Shown here in pieces: positions 31,560 to 44,863 of a DNA stretch of 64,000 nt. Location of the stretch: the NCBI RefSeq assembly GCF_004193775.1, contig NC_041006.1:30495102-30559101 (forward strand), read 5' to 3'. How positions within the stretch are numbered: the stretch's first letter is position 1; the number at the start of each line of letters is the position of its first letter. The DNA comes from Glycine soja (lineage: Eukaryota; Streptophyta; Magnoliopsida; Fabales; Fabaceae). The position numbers and the translations under genes were made by a program. Below the pieces are notes generated by a model. It did not search any database, was not told the origin of the DNA, and was given only the letters and a program-made list of their open reading frames with translations.

Positions 31560-31788
31560 TGTGGTATCAGAGCATGTATTATGAAATTTATGATTCTCCA
31601 AGAATGATTTAATTTCTTCAAATTATGTATGAACCCTAATTATAAAATTTAGGAATTTTCTTTTCCGCTGCATGTATTGTTTTATTAGCAATGTTTTATT
31701 ACTGTTAAATTCTGTTTTTGAGAAAGAAAGCCACAGACCTTTGCTGGACCTCCAATTCATGTCTTTTATTGGAATGAGAGATGACAAT

Positions 31789-31789
<1 letters not shown>

Positions 31790-31843
<54 letters not shown>
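31790..31843 (+). repeat. (TAA)n microsatellite in the Copia-2 leader
   Basis: About 18 uninterrupted trinucleotide units. It would encode poly-Asn in one frame, which is not evidence of a gene. Confidence 0.95.
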
Positions 31844-31844
<1 letters not shown>

Positions 31845-32219
31845 CCAATTACGTTTTGGAGAAAGTCATATAATGTGAGCAAGCCATTACCATTACATAA
31901 CCGTAAGTTTCATGTTATGGAGAAAGTGCTACGCTGCTATGCTGTTAATTCCAATTTTGAAAGTAAGAAATTTTGGAAATTGCTATTTGCAACCTTATGT
32001 TTGCTATTTCCAATCCCACTTATTTTTTTTCCAAAAAAATTATTGTTGAACATGATTAAAGGATTGAAAGTTTATGTTCTGTAATTAAATTAATGTGAAT
32101 GTTTTGAAATTATTGGTAGCAGTAAATATATGTATATGCTACATATTTGCTTGAACGTGTTTGAATGCAAAAACACAAATAAATGCAAATATTATTTTAT
32201 GGCCTCGAATGAAATTAAT

Positions 32220-32560
32220 AGAATGACTATGAATTGTTAATAGCAATAAGTATGTGCAGGCCATATATATTTAGTTGGAATTAAATGTATGTTGAATTTG
32301 TTAGTCACCAAAGTGATCAAATTTGTAAGATTATTTAATTCCAAATTCATGATTATTTCAATTATATTTGGTTGGAATTAAATGTATGTTGAATTTGTTA
32401 GTCACCAAAGTGGCCAAATTTGTAAGGTTATTTAATTCCAAATTAATGATTATTTCAATTATACTTGGTTGAAATTAAATGTATGTTGAATTTGTTAGTC
32501 ACCAAAGTGACCAAATTTGTAAGGTTATTTAATTCTAAATTAATGATTATTCTAATTACT
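32220..32560 (+). repeat. Three tandem copies of about 115 bp in the Copia-2 leader
   Basis: The unit contains ATTAAATGTATGTTGAATTT and GTTAGTCACCAAAGTGxxCA, then AAATTTGTAAGxTTATTTAATT. Copies begin near 32275, 32370 and 32470. Confidence 0.75.
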
Positions 32561-32995
32561 CATAGAATAATGGATGCTAAATTATATGATTATTGGTTTA
32601 TGGGTAATTAAAATTCATTGTTATAAGGCATTTATGGATCGCCAAAAGGTTGATTAATTGTTCTTATAATTAATGAATATAATTGTAGGCGATTTGTGTG
32701 TATCATTAGTTTTATTTATATGCCTAAAGGAAATAGATACTACTAATTGGTGCATATTTAATTGCCAAATAATGTTAAAATTTTATTAGCATCATTATGT
32801 TTGTATGTTGTGTGTTGGTGTATCACCCAAAGGAGAACATCAATATACATTGACCGTTATCTGAATGAATCATATGTATGACATGTATTTTATGTCTCAA
32901 AACACTTATGTGAATTTTATTATGTAATATATGTTTTGAATTCATTGGATTCTTATGTATCATATGTGCCAATTTTAATGGGTTTAACTTCTCTG

Positions 32996-35900
32996 ACTGA
33001 AATGAGCAAGTCCAATTTCACCTCGGTGTTTTGGATCATGATCTTGCTATGTTGGAAGAGAAGTTTGTTACTATTATTGATGCTAGTAGCAATGAAGAGA
33101 AAGTTCATTATAAAGCTTGGGAAAGATCTAACAGACTCAGCCTAATGTTGATGAGAATGATTGTTGCAGACAGTATTAAGATAACTCTCCCTAAAATCGA
33201 AAGTGCTAAAAAGTTTATGGGATTAGTGGGAGAGTGTTCTCAAACAACTGATAAGTCTATTGCTGGGACATTAATGAGTACATTGACCACCATGAAGTTT
33301 GATGGTTCACGTACTATGTATGAACATGTCATTGAGATGACAAATATTACAGCAAGACTTAAGACCTTGAGAATATAATGGCTGTGAATGAGACCTTTCT
33401 TGTTCAGTTTATTTTAAACTCATTACCGTCTGAGTTTGGCCCGTTCTAAATGAACTATAATACCATGAAAGATAAATGGAATGTGCATGAATTGCACAAT
33501 ATGTTAATTCAAGAAGAAACGAGGCTTAAGAATCAAGGAAGTCACTCAGTCCATTATATAAGCCACCAAGGGAATCAAGGAGCTTGAAAAGAAATTTATG
33601 AAGAAGCATGATAAAGGCAAAGGGTCATTAAAGAACAATGACGACTCTTTGCAAATCCAGAAGAAGGTATCAAAGGGCAATAATTGTCAATTTTATAGGA
33701 AATCAAGACATTTCCAAAAGGATTGCCTAAAGTGTAAGTATTGGTTCGAAAAGAATGGTGAGTTTAATGCTCATGTATGTTTTGAATCAAACTTAACTGA
33801 AGTTTTCTATGATACATGATGGATTAATTCTGGATGTATGACTTATGTTTCTAATATTATGCCGAGATTCCTTACAATCTAAACCATAAGCCCAAATGAG
33901 AAGTTCATTTTTCATGGGGAATGGAGTGAAAACTCCAGTGGAAACAGTTGAGACTTATTGTTTAAAACTCGACACTAGACATCGTTTAGATTTACTGGAA
34001 ACTCCTTATGTACCTAGTTTATCTAGGAATTTTGTTTCATTATCTAAACTTGATGTTACTGGATACTCTTTTTAATTTTGGTAATGGATGTTTCAATTTA
34101 TTTAAGCATAATCATCTCATTGGTATTGGTATTCTTTGTGATGATTTATATAAATTGAAAATAGACAGTTTGTATGCTGAAATTGTTTTAACTCTGCATC
34201 ATAATGTTGGCACTAAACGTAGTTTAGTGAATGAACGATCTGCTTTCTTGTGACATAAATGTTTTGGTCACTTTTTTAGAGAAAGGATGAAAAGATTAAT
34301 AAAGAATGAAATTATTCCTTATCTAGATTTTACGGATCTAAATATTTGTGTGGGTTGTATTGAGGGAAAACAAGCAAAACATACAAAGAAATGAGCTACA
34401 AGAAGCACTCAGCTTCTTGAAATTGTGCATACTGGTATTTGTGGACCTTTTGATGTTAGTTCTTTCGGAAAGGAAGGATACTTTATCACCATTATTGATG
34501 ATTATTCACGTTACGATTATGTCTACTTACTGGCCGAGATTTCTTAGGCAATGGATGCCTTAGAAATTTATTACAATGAAATAAAAAGACAATTAGACAT
34601 AAATGTGAAAATTATTAGATATGATAGAGGTGGTGAGTATTACGGAAGATATGATGAAACTGGGCAACACCTAGGTCCATTTGCTAAGCTTCTTGGCATT
34701 TATGTGCAATACACAATGCCCGGTACACCACAACAAAATGGTGTATTAGAAAGGCATAATAGAATTTTAATGGATATGATTATGAGTATGTTAATCAATT
34801 TGACTTTACCCGTATCTTTGTGGATGTATGCCTTGAAAACTGTCATGTATTTGTTGAACAAGGTTCCTAGTAAGGCAGTTCCAAATACACCTTTTGTACT
34901 GTGGACAAATAGGATACCTAATATAAGGCACCTGCATGTTTGGGGTTGCCAGGCAGAAATAAAGATTTATAATCCGCAAGAAAGAAAATTGGATGCAAGA
35001 ACAATCAGTGGATATTTCATTGGTTATCCAGAAAAGTTAAAGGGGTATATGTTTTTTTGTTCTAATCATAGTATGAGAATTGTCGAAACTGGAAATGCAA
35101 GGTTCATTGAAAATGATGAAATCAGTGGGAGTACAGTTCCACGAGAAGTGGAAATTAAAGAAGTTAGAGTGTAAGTCCTTTTAGCTTATGCCTTTAACAG
35201 TAAGGTGATTGCTCCTTCAGTTATTGCTACAAAATTAATGAAGAGGAGCAACACAATAATGTACCCATGATGCATAATGAACCTATTATGGAAGAACCAC
35301 ATGAAGTAGCATTAAGGAGGTCTCAAAGAGAAAGGAGACCAGCTATTTCGAATGATTATGTGGTATACCTACATGAAACAAAAACAAACTTAAGCATTAA
35401 TGATAATGATCCAGTTTCGTTTTCACAAGCTATAAGTTGTGATAATTCTGAGAAGTGGTTAAATGTCATGAAAGAAGAGATAAATTCCATGGAACATAAT
35501 GGAGTTTGGGACCTTGTAGAATTACCAAAGGGTTGTAAGAGAGTTGGTTGTAAGTGGGTCTTCAAGACTAAACGTGACTTTCATGGCAACCTTGAATGTT
35601 ACAAGGCTAGACTTGTTGGTAAGGGATTTACTCAGAAAGATGACATTGATTATAAAGAGACGTTTTCACTGGTCTCACGAAAGGATTCTTTCAGGATCAT
35701 CATGACATTAGTAGCCCATTATGACTTGGAGCTACATCAGATGGATGTGAAAACTGTCTTTCTAAATGAAGATTTAGAGAAGAATGTTTATATGGACCAA
35801 CCAATGGGGTTCTCAATTGAAGGAAAGGAACACATGGTGTGCAAACTAAAGAAATCAATATACAGTCTTAAAGCAAACTTCCCGCCAATGGTATTTGAGG

Positions 35901-36640
35901 TTTAATGATACCATTGTTTCCTTTAGATTTAAGGAAAATACTATTTATCGGTATATGTATCTGAAGGTCAGTGGGAGTAAGGTTATTTTCTAATTCTGTA
36001 TATTGATGATATCTTACTTGCAACTAACGATCTTGGTCTTCTTCATGAGACTAAGAAATTTCTCTCTAGAAACTTTGAAGTTAAAGATATGAGTGAGGTA
36101 AGCTATGTGATAGGGATAGAAATATTCCATAATAGATCACAAGGATTGTTAAGCTTATCTCAGAAAGCATATATCAATAAAATACTAGAGAAATTCAAGA
36201 TGGAAAGGTGATTAACATCACCTATTCTAATTTAGAAGGGAGACAAATTTAGTCTCGCACAATATCCTAGAAAGGATATGGAACGAAGACAAATGGAAGC
36301 AATTTGTATGCATCAGTTATTGTTGCATTTGAAAGCTGAATTTGTAGTATGTTTGAGGCTACAATTCAGACTAATTGGTTGCGGAACTTTAATTCAAGGC
36401 TTGGAATTGTTGTCAGTATCGCTTGGCCGCTGAAAATGTATTGTGATAACTCCGCAATAATATTTTTGTAAGAACGACAAGTACTCTAAGGGTTCTAAGC
36501 ATATGAAATTGAAGTACTTAGTCGTGAAGGAAGAAGTTCAAAAAAAGAGTGTCAATAAAATAAATTAGCACAAACCTTATGATAGTTGACCCTTTGAATA
36601 AGGGATTACCGCCCAAGACATTATAGAACACGTTGAAAGT
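32996..36640 (+). pseudogene. Copia-2 gag-pol, multiply broken
   Basis: Recognisable pieces in order. Gag: 33031-33378 and on to 33600. Zinc knuckle: 33688-33735, with the second Cys replaced by Tyr (CQFYRKSRHFQKDC). Integrase: 34430-35174, where the first Asp is Gly in VHTGICGPF while YDRGGEYYG and NGVLERHNR remain. RT: 35450-36330 with GCKWVFKTKRD and a YIDD box near 36000. RNase H tail: about 36330-36630. There are stops and frameshifts throughout, and about 140 codons are missing at the RT-RNase H border (near 36320). It is of the same broad type as Copia-1 but a different lineage by LTR sequence. Confidence 0.9.
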
Positions 36641-37061
36641 ATGAGCATTATTGTTATTGATGATCATTAAGTGTAATTTATCTTATGCATTTTAGTGACA
36701 CTCTGAGCTCAATTATGATATGTTTCTGATTACCTGTTCTCTATGTTTGCATGCATGTTTGTGTTAGAGTAATGTTAACAGGTTTTGTCTTGAATGAAGA
36801 CATTATGTTGGACCAATTATGTACTCCTAACTAATGGTCATATTAAGGAGAAGACTAATTTGTAGTACATGGAAGAGACTATGTCGATTAGATGAAGTAC
36901 AACCGCCATGACTCGAATTGGTTCATATTCTTAATCATTAAATTATGATGTACCCAATGTACAAAACAATTTAATCATTTTTAATGCGCATTATGTTAGT
37001 TAATCTATTTATTTATTTAGTCCATAATGTTTATTAATGTCACATGAGCCAAGTGGGAGAA

Positions 37062-37505
37062 TGTAAGAATTAATGTCTCATGTGAGAGGCATGTGACTTA
37101 TGTAAGGACTAATAAGTAAATAATTAACGATTAAGAGCTAAATTGTAACTGGGCTTAATAGAAGAAGTTTCTAGAGCTAACTGCTACTTGATGGGAGTAG
37201 TGGTTATAAAAGGGGGGTTAAAACCCACTAACGTGAAATAAGGTCCCCTTCCTGACCAGAAAAGTGTTCTCTCTCACCCGTAACCATCACGAATGGAGAG
37301 AGGCAGAAAAGAAAGGCCTAAGGAAGTGAAATCTTATTTCTCTCCTCTTTCAAGGAAATCAAAGTGCACCGGAGAGAAGTTCCTATGGAGAAAGGTACAC
37401 ATCATTATCTATTGTTGTTTATTGATTGTTTGTGAGAATCACAAGTTTCAAGATCCTATTGCTTCCTATCATTGATAGTCTAGGAAACCCCTTAAGAATT
37501 TTACA
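37062..37505 (+). repeat. Copia-2 3' LTR
   Basis: 444 bp, TGTAAGAATTAATG...TTTTACA, homologous to 31093-31559 and to the isolated LTR at 52736-53174. Confidence 0.9.
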
Positions 37506-37510
37506 TCATA

Positions 37511-38162
37511 TGGACTCATGGGCTCAACTCGTAAGAATCTATTTTATATAAAATAATAATAAAATATAATTAAATAACATACTAATTAAATATTTTAATA
37601 ACATAATAAAATAAAATAGTAAATCATAAATTTCATAATACTTAAATAATCAAGTTTTGTAATGTATCATTATTGGATAATAACTTGTAGAGGTGATAAT
37701 CGTGGTAGAACATTTTCATTGAGGGTATGATGTTATTGGAGAATAAGTGTTTGATGTGGTTAGAGGTGAGGGTTTTTCAATTCAAAAAAAATACATCAAA
37801 TGGAAGTATATTGAACCCTAGATGAACAAAAAATACCCGCGTTTTGATCTTTTTTTTTTTAACTTACTAACTTAATAGTAAACCAAATTTCCACCAAGTT
37901 TACCCCATAGGTTACTAAAAAAAAGAATTTACACATAGTTAACTTGCAAAAAATAAATGAACTCATAAATTCATAAGAATTAACAAGTTAAATTGAGAAT
38001 TTGATAATGGTGCGTAGCCAAACATATCCATAAATATCACCCAAAATATGTCGATCACTAAAAATTCATGAATCCCTCACATAAAAGCTTAAGAATGATT
38101 GGCTAAGAAATTTCGTCCATTATCTTACACCTTAATTAAACACTAACACTTACGAGTTTATA
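37511..38162. other. Intergenic DNA between Copia-2 and CACTA-2
   Basis: AT-rich, with nothing recognised. Confidence 0.6.
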
Positions 38163-38199
38163 CGTCACTACAAAAAAACATGATTTAGCAATCGATAAG

Positions 38200-38740
38200 A
38201 GTTAGACGCTAAATTGATATATTTGGTCACTAAAATTGTTAGCGACCTTAATGACTACTGAATCTTGTGTGTTGCAAAAATCCTAGTAGCTAAGAACTCA
38301 AGACTGAATTCAATTTCAGCTGCTATTTAGCAACCGAAATATTCGATCACTAAATATTTAAATTTGGTCGTTGCGTATTTGGTTGCTATTTTGCTTAGGA
38401 CGAAATCAACAGTCGAAAAATTCAATAGCTAATGAATAATTTAATTTTAAATATAAAACGAATTTAAATAAAATTCGGTCGCTAATTCGGTCTCTATTGA
38501 ACAATTAATTTAAGTAGAACTAACAATGAATACATTCGGTCTCTAATTCGGTTGCTAGTTTTATAAGAAAATGATTTAAAAATAAATTCGGTCGCTATTT
38601 AATTATTGATTTTAAAATTTGAAATATTTTAAAATGCAATTTGGTCGTTAATTCAGTTGCTATTTAATATTTAATTTTAAATATAGAATAAATTAAAAAT
38701 TGAATCGGTAGCAATTCGGTCGCTAAACAAAAATATGTTG
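38200..38740. repeat. CACTA-2 left subterminal array
   Basis: At least eight copies of GGTCGCTAAT or TCGGTCGCTATT-like words spaced by AT-rich DNA, the presumed transposase-binding sites. Confidence 0.8.
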
Positions 38741-39357
38741 TATTTTTAGTTTTTTCATTTTTTACATTTTGACCTGTTTAATAATTTTCAACTATAAATA
38801 TAATTTTTAATTAAACTGTATAATCTAACTTATAAATAAAAGTGAACATTCATAATGTGTAAATATATCTAATAACAAAGTTCTAATTTGAAGATTGATA
38901 AATTACAAATTCAAAGTTTTTAAAGTTTAATAAAATGCAATGTCAAAGTTTAATAAAGTTCAAATTCATAACTAACATGGCATGATCAAACTAAAATAAA
39001 CAATCATCAGGAGTCAATAGTCCTTTGACATGTCATGAGAACAATCAACCTGAGCATCGTCAACATGATGCTCAATTTCGTCCATTGTAATAACCTTACA
39101 TCATTTATCTACAAGAAAATCTAAGAAATTATCATTTTGATATCCAGGAAAAAATTATTCAAATTTTATAATAACAATAAAGTGTTATAGTCCAGCAAAT
39201 TGAAAAGAAAAAAAAAATAATACAACACATTAGTTAAACTCTAGTTGTAACAACTGAACAATTTAATACTAGTCAATATAAGAAATAATTTCAAAACCGA
39301 ATGTTATGGTTGATGGAATTGAAACTTTTCCAATCCTCAACTCAACCATAAAGCTAG

Positions 39358-40125
39358 TGTAGTTGATTTTTTCATAAATTATGAATTTCATTGCTTATTA
39401 TTCATTTAAATTGTTTTAAATTTTAATGTCATTGCCTTAGCCATCACTCGATTGACTACAGTGATATATCTAAAAAAATTATGTTGTAGGAACAATAATT
39501 ATGCACATAAATTTTTATTATTAAATTTATGAAAATAATAATTATTTTAATAAATTTCATAAATTTTAACATTAATCTTTATTGTACATGGTTTTCATAT
39601 TTGATTCACACAATGCAAAATTAAACATAAATAAAATTTGTATGATAATAAACACATTTTATATAAGAAATACAATTTATTAAAAGACTTTTTTGTCTAA
39701 TTAAATATAAGTTTATGAATATATCTAAAACTTCTAACGCTTATCTGTTTTAATTTAGTCACTTTAATTTAGGATGTTAATTTTTAATAGATCAGAAGTT
39801 GTTTTTTTAAGTTATTTATTACATTGGAATTAAATTATTTTAATTTATGATAATTTTTGTTTTCTTTTTCAATGTTTTTTATCTCCATGCACAACATGAT
39901 CACTTAATTTTTTTTTCCAGAAAAACTTAATGTCCTGTCGCACATGGTATACTATTAGTTAATTTTTTTAATGTTATTCACATATAAGTAATGATGGGTT
40001 TAGTCTAGTATTTTTTTCTTATTTTTTTAATAAATGATGGATTTTGGTTGCTTATTATTTATCTAATTGTTTTAAATTTTAATGGCATTGTCTTAGCCAT
40101 CACACGATTGATTTCACGGGAAAAA
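39358..40125 (+). repeat. Dispersed direct repeat of about 100 bp
   Basis: 39358-39465 and 40018-40125 share TTGCTTATTATT, TTGTTTTAAATTTTAATG and TTAGCCATCAC in the same order, 660 bp apart. They are noncoding. Confidence 0.6.
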
Positions 40126-41813
40126 ACTCCTTACATAAATGTGTTTGATTTAGAATCATATTATACTTATTGTTAATATCATAACTCTGATTGAAATGAA
40201 ATAGTGTATGAAGTGGGAAATTGAATTCAATGAGATTTTCGATAGTGGTAAAAGAATTGCCTAGGTTATTGCTTCCATTAAAAGCAAAAGTTTAGTTGGG
40301 AAATGGAAACAAAAGAGTTACATGTGAGAAGATGCGTAAGTCTTCTTAAACAAATTTTTTTATGGGTTCTAAAACATAGTTAACAAGGAAAAGGATAGGG
40401 ACACTTCAATTATGGAATGTTCTCTAATCTTGATAAATATAAGTAATAGAAATACATTTATGAATGTTACAATTAAGTTGAGTCTCAAATAGAAATCAAT
40501 TCTAAATTTCAACATAAAGACACTTAGGCTTAGTGAAATTTCTTATTTGATTTCAAGTCTAGATTATTTCTTAGTAACTCATTTTTATCTTTAATTTTAT
40601 AGTACTTAATTTGATGTGCTTAAAACTAGGGTCGAGCTTAGACCTAGACTGGAGGGGCCATTGCCTAAGACACATGAGTGGGAGCTAGTAGACCAAAAAC
40701 AAAAAAAGTTTAGATAGTTGTGAAGAGGAGGGAAAAAAACTTTGATCATTCATTCATTTTTTTTTTTTTTACATTCTCTACTTTTAAAATTAATGTTATT
40801 TTTTGACAAAAACTTAATAAGTTATTTTAAAATTTTAATTTTAATTTATAAAATTATACATGATTAATATAAATTTTAATTAAGAAGGAACTAAGTTTCA
40901 CTATTATTCTTGACATTCTTGACTTTTCAATGGAATTAATATGCTATTTTTAAATTTTGATTTTCATTTCTAAAATTATATATGAATAATATAAATTTTA
41001 GTTAAGACCAAACTAAATCACATAATTCTACAGTTTATTATCTACTAATTTTATTTACAATTTAGCATTAGATTGAACTTTTTTACTATATATTATATCT
41101 ACAAAATCTTATATTAATTTAAACTTATTTGATATTTTATTGATACATGTCAAAATTTATATAATAATTAATTTTAAAATATATAAAAATAATAATTATT
41201 TTTAATCGTCCATCGTTGCAGTTAGTATGCAAGATACTAACCTCAGCTCAGGTATGTCATTTATATATATATATCACTTTGTAAGATCTGTATTATTTTC
41301 ACCTCACAAAAAAAAAGAAAAAAACTGTAAACATGAGTTTTTTTTTAAGATCAATTGGAATTGAATTTTTTTTCTTGAGTCAGTCAGCACAGGTTTGAAA
41401 GGATATGCCTAAATCTAAAGTCAGTGCTATGTTTTTATATTTGATCTTTTTTTTATAATAGTTTTGATAGGATAGAAAAGGGTGGCCAGTGAGTTTGCCT
41501 CATTGTCATTGCCTATGTCTAGTGGGTTTGGTTAGTCGTGACTCGTGAATATAAATATTACAGAGAAGTTGGTGCCTTTGGTGGTGGGGAATTAGTTTTT
41601 TCAGGACTTTTTATGTTTGATATATAACAGAATCAGACACAAAATATATAATAAAAATATATATATCAAAAGGATTTTTTTGTATAATTAAATAAGAAAT
41701 GTGACCTACAAAATTGTGATTTTCTAACAATTTCAGCTAATAAATGTATTTAAAAGAGTGTTGCAACTCAAGAAACAAAGAAACAATTATCACTAGAAAA
41801 GAAATACACTAAC

Positions 41814-41934
41814 CTTGGCACTTCCCCTAGACTTGCTTCCACTATCCGCACTTGGCTTGTCCTTAACTAGTTTCCTGTCAGTCACAACTTCAAAAACAGA
41901 TGGAATATCATTGATCAAACTAAATAATTATTTC
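41814..41934 (-). pseudogene. ALFIN-like PHD-finger protein exon
   Basis: Minus strand. Bounded by TTGCAG and AAG/GTTAGT, it encodes [15 protein letters not shown], then [20 protein letters not shown]. This is the conserved N-terminal DUF3594 and linker of plant ALFIN-like proteins (usual LFNLINDLPTVFEVVTGRK), which read H3K4me3 in the nucleus with a C-terminal PHD finger. One early codon is a stop (TAA where Arg is usual). The PHD finger is not in the window. It is captured cargo of CACTA-2. Confidence 0.75.
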
Positions 41935-42904
41935 CTGCAATAAAGAATTGAGGTAACCATCAATAGAAGGAACCATATGCCAACAGTGCTAAGTAATACC
42001 ACAGTAAAGAAATCCAGTAGAAGTTTTATATATAGACATCTCTTCCAATTAGCAATTGCATAAATTTCTATTTGAAGAGAAAGCCACAGGGAAAAAAACA
42101 TATTAGTCAATACTGGATAGGTTAGCAAAGCAACCAACTCCAAAAGTGCTACAACAGTATACAGTTTATAAAGCAACTATTATTTTCAAAATACCATACT
42201 GCCAAACAACCACTATACCAAAGATAACAGAAATTCATGAAAGAACTCTGAAACAATTGAGGGCTGCTTTGGCGTGATAAATGTGTTATCGCATGAAATT
42301 GACTACACATGGAAAAATTATAAGAAACCAAAGCAACAATGTAAACATATAAAACTATACAAACAAATCATTACAAATGAAACATAATTGCATATATTTC
42401 CCTCAAGAATCCCTTCAGTACTATACCTAATCCTAAGAAAGGAAAAATAAAGCAAGAATGAGACAAGGCATTAAAAATACAGATTAACCACAAGTTTTTT
42501 TTCATAAGCCAAGAATTTTTTTTGCACTAAATATAATATTGAAGTTTTCAAATACTTGTAACTTTATAGGGCACTTAGAAGACATGTCACTTGCAATGGC
42601 CCAAATGTGCATATATCATTTAGAAAATCTAAGATAGCTAATAACTAACAAAAAAAAAGTGAAAATGAAAAAAGAAAAAAAGCTAGGATTATTATGATAG
42701 AATTTTCTTTTAGTAGAGCTAGTTGGAACACGTGTGGTACTAATCATGATTAGCACTAAGCCCCTCTTGAGAGCAATGATTCATTTCATCTTAGTCTCCC
42801 CACATAGACATCATCAACACACACAATAACCTTTTCATAAAGGCAATTGGTGAGAGAGAATTATTAAGGAAAAAAGGCTTATTAAAGAAATTCAGTTTAG
42901 TGAT

Positions 42905-43410
42905 CCCCAGTCGAGGCTTGGGCTCACAAAGCTAATCCTTTCTCCACCTTGGGACCAGGGAAGCAAATGGGCAACTATGTGGTAGCTCAAAAAGGGACCG
43001 ATACCCCTAGGAAGTATACGCAAGACCCTAAATGCAAGAGACTAAGAAAGGACTCTACTAAGGTTATTTCTGTGGGTCCCAAGATTCAGACCAAATACCC
43101 CAATCCTCAAGGGAAGAACCTAGATATAGCCCGCTAAGATGACAAGTCAAAAGCCATCCCTCCCAATGGCTTTTTATTGGTGTCCACTACAAAACCAGAA
43201 AAGGACATTTCTATGCTTCCTAAATAGGATAATACCATTGGTTTAATTTCCCAATCGGACAATAGCATGAATGTTAATATGGATGTTCATCTCACCTCTG
43301 AAAAGGTAGAGATTGAGCAATCGATAAAGACTTTTTCAAATCATGATCCTGACCCAAGATCAAACAAAATTAGAGGTAAAATTAAAGGTGAGAAATACCT
43401 GAGGTTAGGG
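42905..43410 (+). pseudogene. Possible LINE ORF1-like remnant
   Basis: Broken frame starting FGPGKQMGNYVVAQKG and followed by a basic, Pro-rich stretch with stops at 43136 and 43227. The resemblance to the GPWMxVQ linker of plant L1 ORF1 proteins is loose. No reverse transcriptase lies nearby. It could equally be a decayed host gene. Confidence 0.3.
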
Positions 43411-44863
43411 ATTTTTTAGAACTTGCTTTGCTATAAAAAATTGTTGTGTCAAATGCAAATCAAAGGCTTCTGCGAAATGGAAATGAGAGAGGAACCTATG
43501 GTGTTAAAAAAAGTGCGTTCATATCTTGATTCAAATCCAAAAGTGAGTTCAAATCCTGATTCATACCTGTGAGAACTCTACGAGAGAGAATGAGAGAGAT
43601 GGAGAGTGACTGAGGAGAGAGAAATAGAGAGATAGAGAGCAAGCGAGCGAGAACATAAAAATATTGAAATTACTCTTTCTCTCTATTTCTATCTTTGATC
43701 CATGGTGTTGTATCGGAGGCGAGGGTTTTCCTTCACTAAGAACAGAGGCCAGAGTTTCTCTATGTGAGAGCTCTGAGAGATGAACTATAAAGCTTCACTT
43801 ACCACAATTTTTTATTTTTATCAGTCAAAAAACACTTAGTGTGAATTGAAAAAGTTTAAGTTGTATATTATAATTTGTTTATAATTTAATAGTAGAAATT
43901 AAGGTGTGTATCAATTAATTTATTAATTTTTTATAATTAATGATATTTGTAATTTTTATATTATAATTTATAGAGAAGGATTATGTGTCTAAGTTGTATA
44001 TTATAATTTATAATATTAGGAATTTGAGATTTGAAAAAAAAATTGTTTAACTTATAATGTGATACCGTTGTTTTGTGACTAATAGTATAACATAATAATA
44101 ATTAGTTGTGTAAAAAAATAATTATTAGTTTTTTAATTTATATATATATATATATAATATTATATATATTAATAATAAATTAATCAATACTAATTGACAC
44201 AAATGGTAGCAACTCGTGAGTAAAATTTAATTATTTTTATTAATTTTTTCTAAATTAATTATAATTCAATTATCTTTATTAATTTTTCTTAAATTATTTT
44301 ATAAATTTATCAATATAACATTTAATAATTATTTTTATAAAAAATAATTAAAAAAAGGAGCTTAACATGCAATATATGAAATTAAAAAAAATAAAATCTT
44401 CAGCTTGACTCTTTTACATAATCAAGTGAGAGTGGTATCTCTAAAAATAAGTGAGAGTATAATACACATTTATATATGTTAGTGCATGACTTTTTTCTCA
44501 TAATATAATTAATTTTACTATTTTTAAAAATATATATTTAATCTTAAATTAATTTTTATAAAATGAAAAAATTATTAATTTATCAACAAGTGGATCACAC
44601 GGGAACACATACTAGTACCTTTTGATTAATTATTAAGTTTTGATTAGTGTACATGTTACACTAAAGTCATATTGAGTCTTGATTAGGTTTTAATCAATCA
44701 TTAGTGCATATGTTACATTAAAGTATATTGGACCTTATTGGATTTCAATCAATCATTAGTACAAGTTATACTAAAGTCATATTAAAAAGTGGTGAATGCA
44801 TAAGTTATACATTAAATCTTAATAAATTATTATTGGGCCTTGGTTAGTGAATATATTAAATTA

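Larger units (their letters stand above)
31093..37505 (+). mobile_element. Copia-2, decayed LTR retrotransposon
   Basis: 6,413-bp element on the plus strand. Its 5' LTR is 31093-31559 and its 3' LTR 37062-37505, with a 5-bp target duplication TCATA (31088-31092 and 37506-37510). The primer-binding site TGGTATCAGAGC is at 31562-31573, and the purine tract CAAGTGGGAGA lies next to the 3' LTR. Its polyprotein is broken in many places, and its LTRs differ at many sites and by a 24-bp duplication, so it is much older than Copia-1. Confidence 0.93.

Noticed and set aside
31672..31878. ORF with a run of about 17 Asn
   Set aside because: It is a translation of the (TAA)n microsatellite in the Copia-2 leader.
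38990..39110. Acidic frame on the minus strand that could be the tail of a CACTA transposase
   Set aside because: Only about 30 codons with no diagnostic motif. Position near the end of CACTA-2 is suggestive, but too weak to list.
42949..43137. Independent small gene
   Set aside because: The frame has continuations on both sides through stops, so it is part of a longer decayed sequence (possibly LINE ORF1).
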